From Gammaproteobacteria bacterium (GTDB lineage Bacteria; Pseudomonadota; Gammaproteobacteria; Methylococcales; Methylomonadaceae), in contig JAJRUF010000133.1 of NCBI GenBank assembly GCA_024277935.1, positions 1 through 64,000 on the forward strand: 64,000 nucleotides of DNA, read 5' to 3'. Positions 1 to 7,179 of this stretch are shown piece by piece (positions within the stretch are counted from its first letter, which is position 1; every line of letters starts with the position of its first letter). Position numbers and translations under genes: made by a program. The notes below the pieces were generated by a model. That model was given only the letters and a program-made list of their open reading frames with translations, searched no databases and was not told where the DNA came from.

Positions 1-142
1 ACACTTTTTAGTGTGAGAAAATAAACATATCATTGTAGGATGCGCTGAGGAACGAAGCGCATCAGCTAAACTTCATTTGATGCGCCTCCTAACGTCGGCA
101 CATCCTACAGAAATATCAAGACAAAAGTGTAAACTGAAAGAT
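1..142. repeat. Composite palindromic repeat, copy 1 (family A, long form)
   Basis: The first 142 bases recur, shortened, at 3359-3472: both copies begin acactttttagtgtgag and end aaactgaaagat. Inside lies a large imperfect palindrome (34-109) whose arms read tgtaggatgcgctgagg and the reverse complement tcggcacatcctaca. The left end may lie outside the window. This looks like a non-autonomous element; no transposase is nearby. Confidence 0.75.
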
Positions 143-156
143 GCCCTATCGGGCAT

Positions 157-190
157 AAAAAAAGCAGCTCAGAATTAACTGGAACTGCTT
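157..190 (-). terminator. Putative Rho-independent terminator
   Basis: Read on the minus strand, AAGCAG pairs with CTGCTT and is followed by a run of seven T. It lies about 90 bases beyond the stop of the secreted protein gene ending at 278. The stem is short and its loop is long, so this is only moderately supported. Confidence 0.45.
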
Positions 191-244
191 AATTATTTAT
201 ATAAAAAATAAAAACCGGTTTTTAACAAACCACAGTTTATAAAC

Positions 245-272
245 TGTAGAGCGGACTTTAGTCCACTCTACA
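245..272. repeat. Small palindromic repeat, family B copy 1
   Basis: Near-perfect palindrome tgtagagcggactttagtcc... with arms TGTAGAG/CTCTACA, directly 3' of the gene ending at 278. The same core recurs at 892, 4696, 12139 and 42231. Confidence 0.7.
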
Positions 273-277
273 AAGTT

Positions 278-811
278 TTATCTTTTATGCTTTTTATCAA
301 ACTCAGCGATTAAAGCAACAGGCTTTTTCTTTTTGTTTGACTTGTTCAATACAAAGACCACTGTTTCACCCTTTGGTCCCGCACCAATTTGAGTAAAACG
401 GTATGGTGCCTCTCCCACTGCTAAAAATGACTTCAAATCAGCCCATTGACTAAATACATAGAGGCGACCTTCATCAACGACTTCACCATAAAAGCCATCA
501 GCAATACCTTCTGCCTTTCCATCATACATATCAACACCGCCTAAACCCGAGCGCATTTTTTTATCTTTTTTTGTTAAACCAAAAACAATGGTTTCACCTT
601 TAGGGCCAGCGCCAATACGCGTTAAACGAAAAGAAGTTTCGCCAAGCTGGTTGAAACCATCATAGGTTTTATAATCATCAAAAATATAAATACGGCCATC
701 TTTAGTTACTTGATAATAATCATCCACATTATAGTGAGGCTCTGCTAAAGCAGCTTGGCTCATCATGGTAATTGATAGAACAGATAAAACATAAGAAATT
801 TTCTTAAACAC
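278..811 (-). CDS. Secreted protein with two tandem IGAGPKGET repeats, function unknown
   Basis: Predicted exported protein of 177 residues; I do not recognise the family. The GTG at 811 is chosen as start because GGAGA lies six bases upstream; the longer reading from a TTG at 841 has no ribosome site. The N-terminus is a signal peptide (FKK, a hydrophobic run, then a cleavage-like AALA-EP). The mature part is an internal duplication: two units of about 55-60 residues, each with a RIYIF/RLYVF strand, then a RxTxIGAGPKGETxVF motif and a lysine-rich tail, joined by a glycine-rich linker. A good Pho-box match lies about 50 bases upstream of the start. It is probably monocistronic, flanked by family B palindromes on both sides. 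Confidence 0.75.
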   Translation of the reverse strand: MFKKISYVLSVLSITMMSQAALAEPHYNVDDYYQVTKDGRIYIFDDYKTYDGFNQLGETSFRLTRIGAGPKGETIVFGLTKKDKKMRSGLGGVDMYDGKAEGIADGFYGEVVDEGRLYVFSQWADLKSFLAVGEAPYRFTQIGAGPKGETVVFVLNKSNKKKKPVALIAEFDKKHKR

Positions 812-858
812 AAACACTCTCCAATACTTTAGTAATATCAAAATTGTCTCATTTTAAT

Positions 859-877
859 ATGACAGATTTATGACAAC
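859..877 (-). promoter_or_regulatory. Pho-box-like site upstream of the secreted repeat protein
   Basis: On the minus strand the 19 bases read TTGTCATAAATCTGTCATA, matching the enterobacterial PhoB consensus CTGTCATAWAWCTGTCAYW at all but the first base. It lies 48 bases upstream of the GTG start at 811, a normal distance for activation. A PhoB role is inference from consensus only. Confidence 0.5.
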
Positions 878-891
878 CTATTTCAGCTATA

Positions 892-923
892 TTTGTAGAG
901 CGGACTAAAGCCAGCTCTATAAA
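892..923. repeat. Small palindromic repeat, family B copy 2
   Basis: Degenerate copy: tttgtagagcggactaaag followed by ccagctctataaa. It sits between the secreted-protein promoter and the stop of the ParA-like gene. Confidence 0.55.
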
Positions 924-936
924 TAGAGACTGTGGT

Positions 937-1683
937 TTATTGTTTAAAAAAGCTAGAAACTTCTTTCCAAAGAGATTGATAAGCCTCTACTGAACGCGAT
1001 TTTTTTATATACCCCAATAAAGGCATCCGCTCATACCCCATACGCTCAATATCACTAGCATAGGGAATAATACTTGCTAAAATATCAGGGTGCTTTTCGG
1101 CTAATGACTCAATAATATCCCGGTGCATTTTTTTACGTCTATCCGCCATAGAAAAGAAAGGCAATAATTTTATATGTTTTAAATTATTATCTTTAATATA
1201 TTTTTTTAATTGCTCCAAAGTCCTTAAAGATAAGGGGGTTGGAATAATAGGTGACAGTAAAAAATCAGAAGCTTCAAATATTGCTTCTGATAATAATGAG
1301 ATATTAGGTGGGCAATCAAGAACAATAATATCGTATTCTTTAGTTAAAGGAGCCAGTAACTTTTTTAAACGTTGCGTTGGCTTTTTTCGCTCATCCAAAA
1401 CCAAATCCAGATTTCTAAAGGAGAAATCTGCAGGTAATAGATCTAAATTCTCAAAGTCAGTCGCTTTAATTAAACCGTCCAACTCCCTTGCTCCCGCAAT
1501 TAAATCTTTACTCCCTCCTTTAACTTTGGGCTTAATTCTAAAATAATAACTACTTGCTCCTTGAGGGTCTAAATCCCAAACTAAGGTTTTATAATTATTC
1601 TGTGCGGCTAGAAAAGCAATATTAACTGCTGTGGATGTTTTTCCAACTCCACCTTTAATATTATAGGTTGCAATAATTGTCAT
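937..1683 (-). CDS. ParA/MinD-type ATPase, orphan
   Basis: A 248-residue deviant Walker ATPase of the ParA/Soj family. The deviant Walker A motif KGGVGKTS is at residues 10-17, Walker A' (VWDLDPQG) near 35-42, and Walker B (IIVLDCPP) near 120. Such proteins dimerise on ATP, bind DNA or membrane, and position plasmids, chromosomes or protein clusters. There is no ParB gene or DNA-binding partner beside it. Instead it follows the CYTH/CHAD gene by 11 bases on the same strand, so the two are probably co-transcribed. A role in positioning polyphosphate granules or another cargo is a guess from that pairing. Confidence 0.85.
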   Translation of the reverse strand: MTIIATYNIKGGVGKTSTAVNIAFLAAQNNYKTLVWDLDPQGASSYYFRIKPKVKGGSKDLIAGARELDGLIKATDFENLDLLPADFSFRNLDLVLDERKKPTQRLKKLLAPLTKEYDIIVLDCPPNISLLSEAIFEASDFLLSPIIPTPLSLRTLEQLKKYIKDNNLKHIKLLPFFSMADRRKKMHRDIIESLAEKHPDILASIIPYASDIERMGYERMPLLGYIKKSRSVEAYQSLWKEVSSFFKQ

Positions 1684-1694
1684 TAATATTCCCT

Positions 1695-3227
1695 CTAGGC
1701 TTTATTGCTAAATAATTGTTTAAAGAGTCTCATATTCTCTGCATCAGTAAATAATTTAAATTGCTCGGCAAAATGATTCCGTGCATTACACTTCATGGTA
1801 TCGAGGAATTGTACTAAAACACCCATGGCTAACAGCGTATTAGAAGGTGTTTTTTGACACATCATTTCCTGGCTAAATTCTTTAATACTTATTTCTTGAA
1901 CTTCATAATCCTGAAAATCACCTAGTACTGCTTGAAAACCTTTTAACACTTTAATACTTTCCTTAATTTCACTTTGCGGATAAAGACTTTGAAAAAACTC
2001 CATTAAATAGCGTAATTTTTTACAGGTTTTTCTTAAGTCATGCAATGCTATAGCAGGTGATTTATCGCTAATAGCAGAGCCTTCTTTTAATACACGCTGA
2101 TAAACTTTCCAAATCCGAATATCGGCCAACTGTTTAATGGCTTGATTGGTCTGACTAGCCCGTACTTTTTTGGCCGAGGGTTCATTTAAATACTGTTCCC
2201 AAGCAAACAGTTGCTTAATATATTTTGGACTTTTTAAATGTTCTGCCAATTCCTTTTGAGCCTGTTGCTGCTTTTGCTTTAAAAAAGCATAAAAGGGAGT
2301 AAGATCATCACGCAATGTTAAAGGGAGTGCTTGTTGATATTTCTGATAACTTAATAAATAGACATCAAGGTCACGAGTAGGACTGGTAATTTGTCCAAGC
2401 CATGCAAAAAAATCAGCATATTGAGCAACAGTTTCAGCAGGCAAAGTATTTTTAATTTGACTTAGCCCTGCACGCGTCCGTCTAACTGCAACACGAAAAT
2501 CATGCAGAAATTCCGTATCTATATCTTCTATAGTGCCCGCTTCATTAATTTGTATAGCCTGTAACAATTGTTTAAATATCTTTTTTGTTGCTAACTCTGC
2601 TCTCATTTCTGGCTTTAACTGAATAGCCAGTTTAGAGCTATAATCTTTGGGCTTTCTACCTTGTTGCTTTAATGCTTCGCTTATCACAGAGCAAGTTGAC
2701 TGTTTTATAGCGAGTGTATTTTGCAAAATATCTACAATTTTTTTATGTGCTTTCTCATACCCTTTTAATGGAATCAAATGAATACGATTATTTAACAGCT
2801 CATAATTATCTATTTGAAGTCGTAATACGGTTTTTTGATCTTTATTTAAAATATTAATACGAGAAACTTCAACGGGTAGTTGACAAAGAGGGAGTAACGC
2901 TCTCATTTCCAAAACAGTTGCAATAGATTTTTTAAATCGTCCATCAACAAATTGCTGACTAAATTTAGGGACAGATGCGACCTCCTCAACAGCCATTAGA
3001 TGACCACTTTTCCTATCAACCAATGAAAGCTGAGAAAGGTTTTGGGAATGATTGAATTCACAAATCATTCCAGCATTATATAACCGCCAGTCAAAGCTAT
3101 CATAAAATGTTTTTATGCTGTATTCCTGAGTGGTAATTTGCAAGTCGACTTGCTTACCTAACTTGGCAATAAATTTTTTTACTGTCAGATTTGCGGGGAG
3201 TTCGAAATATAACGAGTTTTCTGTCAT
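1695..3227 (-). CDS. CYTH-like and CHAD domain protein
   Basis: A 510-residue protein with an N-terminal CYTH-like region (residues about 1-200, starting with SLYFELPANLT and the FYDSFDWRLY strand) and a C-terminal CHAD domain (about 215-500). CHAD is an all-helical, histidine-rich domain known to bind polyphosphate; the typical paired helices are visible as LHDFRVAVRRTRAGL and LHDLRKTCKKLRYLMEFF. The CYTH part shows few of the ExExK-type metal/triphosphate residues, so it may be degenerate. The protein probably binds inorganic polyphosphate. It is the first gene of a two-gene unit with the ParA-like ATPase. A CTGTCATAA half-site like a Pho box lies about 60 bases upstream of the start. Confidence 0.85.
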   Translation of the reverse strand: MTENSLYFELPANLTVKKFIAKLGKQVDLQITTQEYSIKTFYDSFDWRLYNAGMICEFNHSQNLSQLSLVDRKSGHLMAVEEVASVPKFSQQFVDGRFKKSIATVLEMRALLPLCQLPVEVSRINILNKDQKTVLRLQIDNYELLNNRIHLIPLKGYEKAHKKIVDILQNTLAIKQSTCSVISEALKQQGRKPKDYSSKLAIQLKPEMRAELATKKIFKQLLQAIQINEAGTIEDIDTEFLHDFRVAVRRTRAGLSQIKNTLPAETVAQYADFFAWLGQITSPTRDLDVYLLSYQKYQQALPLTLRDDLTPFYAFLKQKQQQAQKELAEHLKSPKYIKQLFAWEQYLNEPSAKKVRASQTNQAIKQLADIRIWKVYQRVLKEGSAISDKSPAIALHDLRKTCKKLRYLMEFFQSLYPQSEIKESIKVLKGFQAVLGDFQDYEVQEISIKEFSQEMMCQKTPSNTLLAMGVLVQFLDTMKCNARNHFAEQFKLFTDAENMRLFKQLFSNKA

Positions 3228-3358
3228 TATTGGTTGATAAAGTTACGAGAAATTAATAAATATTAACATGCATAGCCACAAAGGATTATGACAGAAATAT
3301 TGCAGTGTCAACTGAAAAGAAAATATCGGCATCTTTCATTTTAACTCTAAAGTAGCTT

Positions 3359-3472
3359 ACACTTTTTAGTGTGAGAAAATAAGCGCACCAGCTAAACTTC
3401 ATTTGATGCGCCTCCTAACGACCGACGGCACATCCTACAGAAACACCAATACAAAAGTGGAAACTGAAAGAT
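3359..3472. repeat. Composite palindromic repeat, copy 2 (family A, long form)
   Basis: Second copy of the element at 1-142, missing the inner left arm of the palindrome. The outside sequence at 3331-3346 (atctttcattttaact) is an imperfect inverted match to the right end (aaactgaaagat at 3461-3472), suggesting the full element is 3331-3472 with terminal inverted repeats. It fills most of the non-coding stretch 3228-3636. Confidence 0.7.
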
Positions 3473-3583
3473 ACCAAAATATCTTGTTGAAATTATAAAA
3501 TATGATTGAAGGGAGGTTAATGATACTCGGAAGTATTAGGCTGGATTCTGGCTTCAAAGTAGCAAACAATATGTACTCTAACA

Positions 3584-3615
3584 TTTGGAAGTGAGGCTAA
3601 AGCCTCACTTCCAAA
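3584..3615. repeat. Small palindromic repeat, family C copy 1
   Basis: Perfect palindrome tttggaagtgaggcta and its complement, ending 21 bases 3' of the histone-like gene's stop. It could also serve as that gene's terminator stem, although no T-run follows. Related copies are at 48538, 49778 and 55185. Confidence 0.75.
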
Positions 3616-3636
3616 GTTTATTGCTTTAAAAAATTA

Positions 3637-3837
3637 TTAAGCGGCCTTCTTTACTGCCTTTTTTGCAACTTTCTTTGCGGCTTTTTTATTGCTCGCTTTT
3701 TTGCTTATAACTGCTTTTGTTGCTTTCTTTATAACGGCTTTAGCATTTTTCTTAGCAACCACTTTTTTAGCAACTGCTTTTTTTGTCGCTTTCTTTGCAA
3801 TTTTTAGGGCTACCTTTTTCTTAACTACTTTTGACAT
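3637..3837 (-). CDS. Lysine/alanine-rich histone H1-like protein
   Basis: A 66-residue protein made almost entirely of Lys, Ala and Val in KKAAKKVAKKA-type repeats. It resembles the C-terminal tail of eukaryotic histone H1 and bacterial H1-like proteins (AlgP/Hc1 type), which bind DNA without sequence specificity and compact the nucleoid. The ATG at 3837 has GGAG eight bases upstream, and the AT-rich region above it would suit a promoter. Simple composition makes homology assignment weak. The reverse strand also reads open, but as a Phe/Ala mirror of this sequence without a proper ribosome site. Confidence 0.7.
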   Translation of the reverse strand: MSKVVKKKVALKIAKKATKKAVAKKVVAKKNAKAVIKKATKAVISKKASNKKAAKKVAKKAVKKAA

Positions 3838-3979
3838 AATTTTTCTCCATGTAATAAAAATAACTTACTAATAGTAATAAGTTATAGAGAATAATATTGT
3901 TTATATTTATAAAAGTCAACATATTAAGGATAAAAGTTATAAAATATAGCGAATATACATAACTAATCTGGAATACATT

Positions 3980-4246
3980 ATGAGTTTTATTGAGTTCAAG
4001 AAGCTATTACTTGATGCAGAAATCAGTCTACCCAAGTTTAGTAAATTAATAAAAGTAAGTGATAAAAACTTACAGTCTTATAAGAAAAAGGATGAAGTAC
4101 CCAATACAATAGCTGTCATTGCACGTTGCTTTGCAGAAATGAATAAATTAGAGGTTGATTATCGTTTACTTATTGAAAACCTGGAACTCACTGCAAAAAC
4201 AAAAAAAGGAGCAGGTTTTGCTAATAAAGAGAGTCTAAAAAAGTAA
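3980..4246 (+). CDS. Small helix-turn-helix protein, putative
   Basis: An 88-residue protein with the look of an XRE-like helix-turn-helix: residues 5-55 (FKKLLLDAEISLPKFSKLIKVSDKNLQSY, then PNTIAVIARCFAEM) give alternating helices with a recognition-helix-like SDKNLQSYKKK. The C-terminus is lysine-rich. It probably binds DNA; target and role are unknown. It diverges from the histone-like gene across a 140-base AT-rich gap, so the two may share a control region. The ATG at 3980 lacks a clear Shine-Dalgarno sequence. Confidence 0.6.
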   Translation: MSFIEFKKLLLDAEISLPKFSKLIKVSDKNLQSYKKKDEVPNTIAVIARCFAEMNKLEVDYRLLIENLELTAKTKKGAGFANKESLKK

Positions 4247-4285
4247 AGTTTTTTCACACTCATGTAATAAATAATAATTATTCTA

Positions 4286-4447
4286 AGGAACGTGTATGGA
4301 ATAACTTCCCGAAATTATAACGTAGGATTTTTGTTTCAGGTGAAATGATCTCATGAGGCGCATAGCTGGCTACGCAACGAATGAGAGCATTGCACCTGGA
4401 GCAAAAAGACAAGTTAGAAATCGGTAAGTTGTTTCATGCACGTTCCT
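4286..4447. mobile_element. MITE-like element, family D copy 1
   Basis: A 162-base element with terminal inverted repeats of about 25 bases (aggaacgtgtatggaataac at the left; the right end is the complement of aggaacgtgcatgaaacaac). Its centre can fold: aggtgaaatgatctcat pairs imperfectly with atgagagcattgcacct around a gcgcatagctggctacgc loop. An almost identical copy lies inverted at 45182-45342 and a diverged one at 29583-29741. It has no coding capacity. Confidence 0.8.
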
Positions 4448-4485
4448 AAACACCCATTATTTGTATAACTTTTAGACACAAAAAT

Positions 4486-4677
4486 ATGACCGACCCTGAT
4501 CAACAGCGAGATGATTTTTTAACCGAATTACATGAATTGTTTTTATTAAAAAAAGGTTTCGGTGCATACGCATATATCTCCACCTCTGAGGCGATGAATT
4601 TATTTGAGCAATATTTAGATTCAGATAAACCTCTTGATTTGTTTATTAATCAATATATTAAAACCATTAAGGGCTAA
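4486..4677 (+). CDS. Small hypothetical protein
   Basis: A 63-residue acidic protein of unknown function. The sequence is compatible with a compact helical protein (FLTELHELFLLKKGF, then MNLFEQYLDSDKPLDLFINQYIKTI), with no motif I recognise. The ATG has no good ribosome site, and the gene lies between a MITE and a family B repeat. The composition looks like real protein rather than chance translation. Confidence 0.5.
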   Translation: MTDPDQQRDDFLTELHELFLLKKGFGAYAYISTSEAMNLFEQYLDSDKPLDLFINQYIKTIKG

Positions 4678-4695
4678 GAGCAAGTTTCCGCAGTT

Positions 4696-4726
4696 TGTAG
4701 AGTGATCTTTAGTCCACCCCCCTACA
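4696..4726. repeat. Small palindromic repeat, family B copy 3 (degenerate)
   Basis: tgtagagtgatctttagtcc followed by acccccctaca: same outer arms and TTTAG centre as the other family B copies, with several mismatches. Confidence 0.45.
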
Positions 4727-4808
4727 TCCTATAGCCTAATAACCCTGTAAGTCTTTGTTTTGCTATTCTCTGATTGATAGATAAAAGCCGCGAAATTCGC
4801 TTCTTACT

Positions 4809-6530
4809 TTATGCAACCAGCTCTCGTTCAATATAACGTTGCTTTTTCTTGGCTGTTATTTTATCAAGTTCAATCATTACCAAACTATCAATACAGTTAT
4901 TAAAATCAGGATCAATATTAAAGTCTATAAAATGACAGCCTTTATCAACACATAACTCAACATATTGTTTGTACAAGGTCGGTACTTTTACACCCAATTT
5001 TTTTAATTCACTATTTAAAATTTTAAAACTGGTTTTATAATCTTCATTAAACTCTGCTTCAGCAAACTTCTGCGCTTGTTCAGAAATTATAAAGGGCATT
5101 TTTGCAACAGCAAGGTTTAAATCGGAACCAAACTGCTGTTTATAAAAGCTGATAATCACTTCTTTTGCTTTTTGAGGGTAAGCATTAGTCATACTGACCG
5201 GGCCAAATAAATATTTAATATCAGGCTGTTCTCTCAAGTAAGCCCCAATACCATACCAAAGATAATCAAGACTCCGTTTACCCCAATAACGAGGTTGCAC
5301 AAAACTACGACCTAATTCAATACTATTAGGTAAATAGCTTTGAAACTCTGCATTCAAATTAAACAGTGTATGTGTATAAAACCCTTCTACGCCTTTACTC
5401 TGCATAATTTTATGTCCTTCACCTATCCGGTAAGAACCAACAATTTCAAGATCATACTCATCCCATAACACTAAATGACTATAATAAACATCATATTTAT
5501 CTAAGTCATAAGCTTCACCCGTACCCTCTTCAACGGTACGAAAGGTTAGTTCTCGTAAACGTGCAATTTCTTGCATTACTGGGCAGTCATCTTGATATTT
5601 ATATAAAAATATCTTCTTGCCATCTCTGGTTTCTCCTAGCAAACGCGAGAGGTATAAGGCTTTTTTTATGGCTTTACTGTCAACAGGGTGTGCAACAGTT
5701 TCAATCGTTTCAAATAAAGGCTTTTTAGCTTTTTTACCTAGGTTTTGTACATGACGGCGAAATTTTTGAGTTAACTGCTTATTGTCTTCCTTTGTATTTT
5801 TTATTGCTTGATAAGGAATGGGGGAACCGACTCTAAATTTAAGCTCCTGATCCTTTTTATTAAACATTTCAGACACTAACATAACTGTCCCTAATGGTTT
5901 ATATAGCGAGGATAAGAGGTAAAATAAAGTAGAATTAGAGGCTTTGATATAAATGGGTAAAATAGGACATTGTGCTTTTTTAGCTAACTTAACAAACCCG
6001 GTTTTCCACTTGCCATCACGAACACCTTTAGGTGTAATGCGCGAGACTTCTCCTGCTGGAAAAATAATCACAGCCTCCTCGCTCTCTAAAGCAGCTAACA
6101 TCGCTTTGTAAGCTTTTTTATGGTTGGCATTTTGAGATAAAATATCAACAGGTAAAAAAACTGACTCTAAAGGTTTCATATAAGAGAGTACCTTATTGGC
6201 CACAATACGCACATCTGGCCTAACAGAGCGAATAAGTTTTACTAGTGCTAACCCATCCAAGGTACCAATGGGGTGGTTCGCCACTATTAATAAGCGACCT
6301 TCTGATGGGATATTAGAGTATGATTTTGGTGATATTTGATAACTAAATTGAAAATAATTAAGTAATTTATCTAAAAAAGCAAACCCTCGTAGGTGCTGAT
6401 TCTTAAGAAGAACGCTATTAAAATCTTCTTCATGTAATACTTTTTTGATTATCTTTAATAGTAATTTATTATTTTTGCCGATTTTTAATTTCGGGTATGT
6501 TTCTCGAACTATTTTTTCAGCATTTATCAT
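4809..6530 (-). CDS. olsF: Bifunctional acyltransferase, OlsF-like (PlsC domain plus GNAT N-acyltransferase)
   Basis: About 573 residues with two domains. Residues about 60-270 are a PlsC/LPLAT acyltransferase: ANHPIGTLDG stands for the acyl-transfer His/Asp motif and FPAGEVS for the substrate-binding block. Residues about 300-560 are an OlsB-like acyl-ACP N-acyltransferase fold of the GNAT class (ELGRSFVQPRYWGKRSLDYL, LFGPVSMTNAYP). This order matches OlsF-type enzymes, which N-acylate ornithine and then O-acylate the product to give ornithine lipid; assigning that product here is inference. The ATG at 6530 is taken; a GTG at 6542 is equally possible, and neither has a clear ribosome site. 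It stands alone, with no downstream partner. Confidence 0.75.
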   Translation of the reverse strand: MINAEKIVRETYPKLKIGKNNKLLLKIIKKVLHEEDFNSVLLKNQHLRGFAFLDKLLNYFQFSYQISPKSYSNIPSEGRLLIVANHPIGTLDGLALVKLIRSVRPDVRIVANKVLSYMKPLESVFLPVDILSQNANHKKAYKAMLAALESEEAVIIFPAGEVSRITPKGVRDGKWKTGFVKLAKKAQCPILPIYIKASNSTLFYLLSSLYKPLGTVMLVSEMFNKKDQELKFRVGSPIPYQAIKNTKEDNKQLTQKFRRHVQNLGKKAKKPLFETIETVAHPVDSKAIKKALYLSRLLGETRDGKKIFLYKYQDDCPVMQEIARLRELTFRTVEEGTGEAYDLDKYDVYYSHLVLWDEYDLEIVGSYRIGEGHKIMQSKGVEGFYTHTLFNLNAEFQSYLPNSIELGRSFVQPRYWGKRSLDYLWYGIGAYLREQPDIKYLFGPVSMTNAYPQKAKEVIISFYKQQFGSDLNLAVAKMPFIISEQAQKFAEAEFNEDYKTSFKILNSELKKLGVKVPTLYKQYVELCVDKGCHFIDFNIDPDFNNCIDSLVMIELDKITAKKKQRYIERELVA

Positions 6531-6633
6531 ATAAGCATTCACTTAAAATTTTAATTATTGATAACGGTATAAAAGAAATTTTCCCCCCGTGTGAGTGGAA
6601 AATATTAATTCCCACCCAAAAGAACACTATTGC

Positions 6634-6798
6634 TAGGAGGCTGTCCGAGAATAGAAACCGTCGCGAGGGAAAGCCCTTTTGAGTCAGTTTTTTCGTTCAT
6701 TTGAGGCGAATAGTTGTGCTATTTAACGAAAATGAACGGGAAAAGTGGCCAAAAGGGATTTTTCCGTAGCAGGTTCTCTATTCTCGGACAGCCTCCTA
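6634..6798. mobile_element. MITE-like element, family E, with TA ends
   Basis: A 165-base element with near-perfect terminal inverted repeats: TAGGAGGCTGTCCGAGAATAG at the left, and the same sequence on the other strand at the right end. TA at both ends suggests the TA target duplication typical of IS630/mariner-type insertions. There is no coding capacity. Its right end supplies the last bases of the antitoxin stop codon at 6796-6798. Confidence 0.8.
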
Positions 6799-7002
6799 AT
6801 CATACCCAGCCATATTATGTATTTTTTCTTTCGTTTTACGAGGCCGAACAGGTGTGTGCTCAGTAAAATAATAATCCTCTAACTCATCAAGCCCTCTTTC
6901 AATCAATTCTTGAATAAAAAAATCTTTAGATTTTCCCACCTCAGAAGCCAAAAAATTAAGTCTATGTTCTGTTTCTGTCGTTAATTTTATTGAAGTTTCC
7001 AT
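6796..7002 (-). CDS. Ribbon-helix-helix antitoxin-like protein, toxin missing
   Basis: A 68-residue protein resembling RelB/DUF6290-type ribbon-helix-helix antitoxins: an N-terminal strand (TSIKLTTETEHRL), two helices (LNFLASEVGKSKDFFIQELIERGL) and the family's LEDYYFTE segment. Antitoxins of this kind repress their own operon and neutralise a RelE-type toxin encoded directly downstream. Here the stop codon coincides with the end of a MITE and no RelE-like frame follows, so this is an orphan. The ATG at 7002 aligns with family starts; an upstream ATG at 7026 adds eight residues. Confidence 0.65.
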   Translation of the reverse strand: METSIKLTTETEHRLNFLASEVGKSKDFFIQELIERGLDELEDYYFTEHTPVRPRKTKEKIHNMAGYD

Positions 7003-7052
7003 TTTGCAAATCAATTTATAAATCATATAAATTCGCTACTTTAATGGCATAA

Positions 7053-7149
7053 AGTTACAGCTTTATGACAAGCACTACTGTTTCACACTTACCCGAATTG
7101 TCATCAATTATTCATCTAATCGTTACCACAATGTCATAAAAAATTGTTA
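7053..7149. promoter_or_regulatory. Cluster of weak Pho-box-like sites
   Basis: Three partial matches to CTGTCATAWAWCTGTCAYW: TTGTCATAAAGCTGTAACT on the minus strand (7053-7071, facing the antitoxin), and TTGTCATCAATTATTCATC (7098-7116) and ATGTCATAAAAAATTGTTA (7131-7149) on the plus strand, facing the phosphoesterase gene. The two plus-strand sites are 33 bases apart, three turns of the 11-base PhoB repeat. Individually weak. Confidence 0.3.
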
Positions 7150-7179
7150 TTTTCCTATTTAACCAAAGTGGAGGGCAAT

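Noticed and set aside
3689-3871. Plus-strand Phe/Ala/Leu-rich reading frame opposite the H1-like gene
   Set aside because: It is the mirror of the KKAAKK repeats, lacks a ribosome site, and the minus frame has a good one.
6497-6682. Plus-strand 61-codon frame next to the OlsF-like gene
   Set aside because: It is partly antisense to that gene and reads into the MITE terminal repeat.
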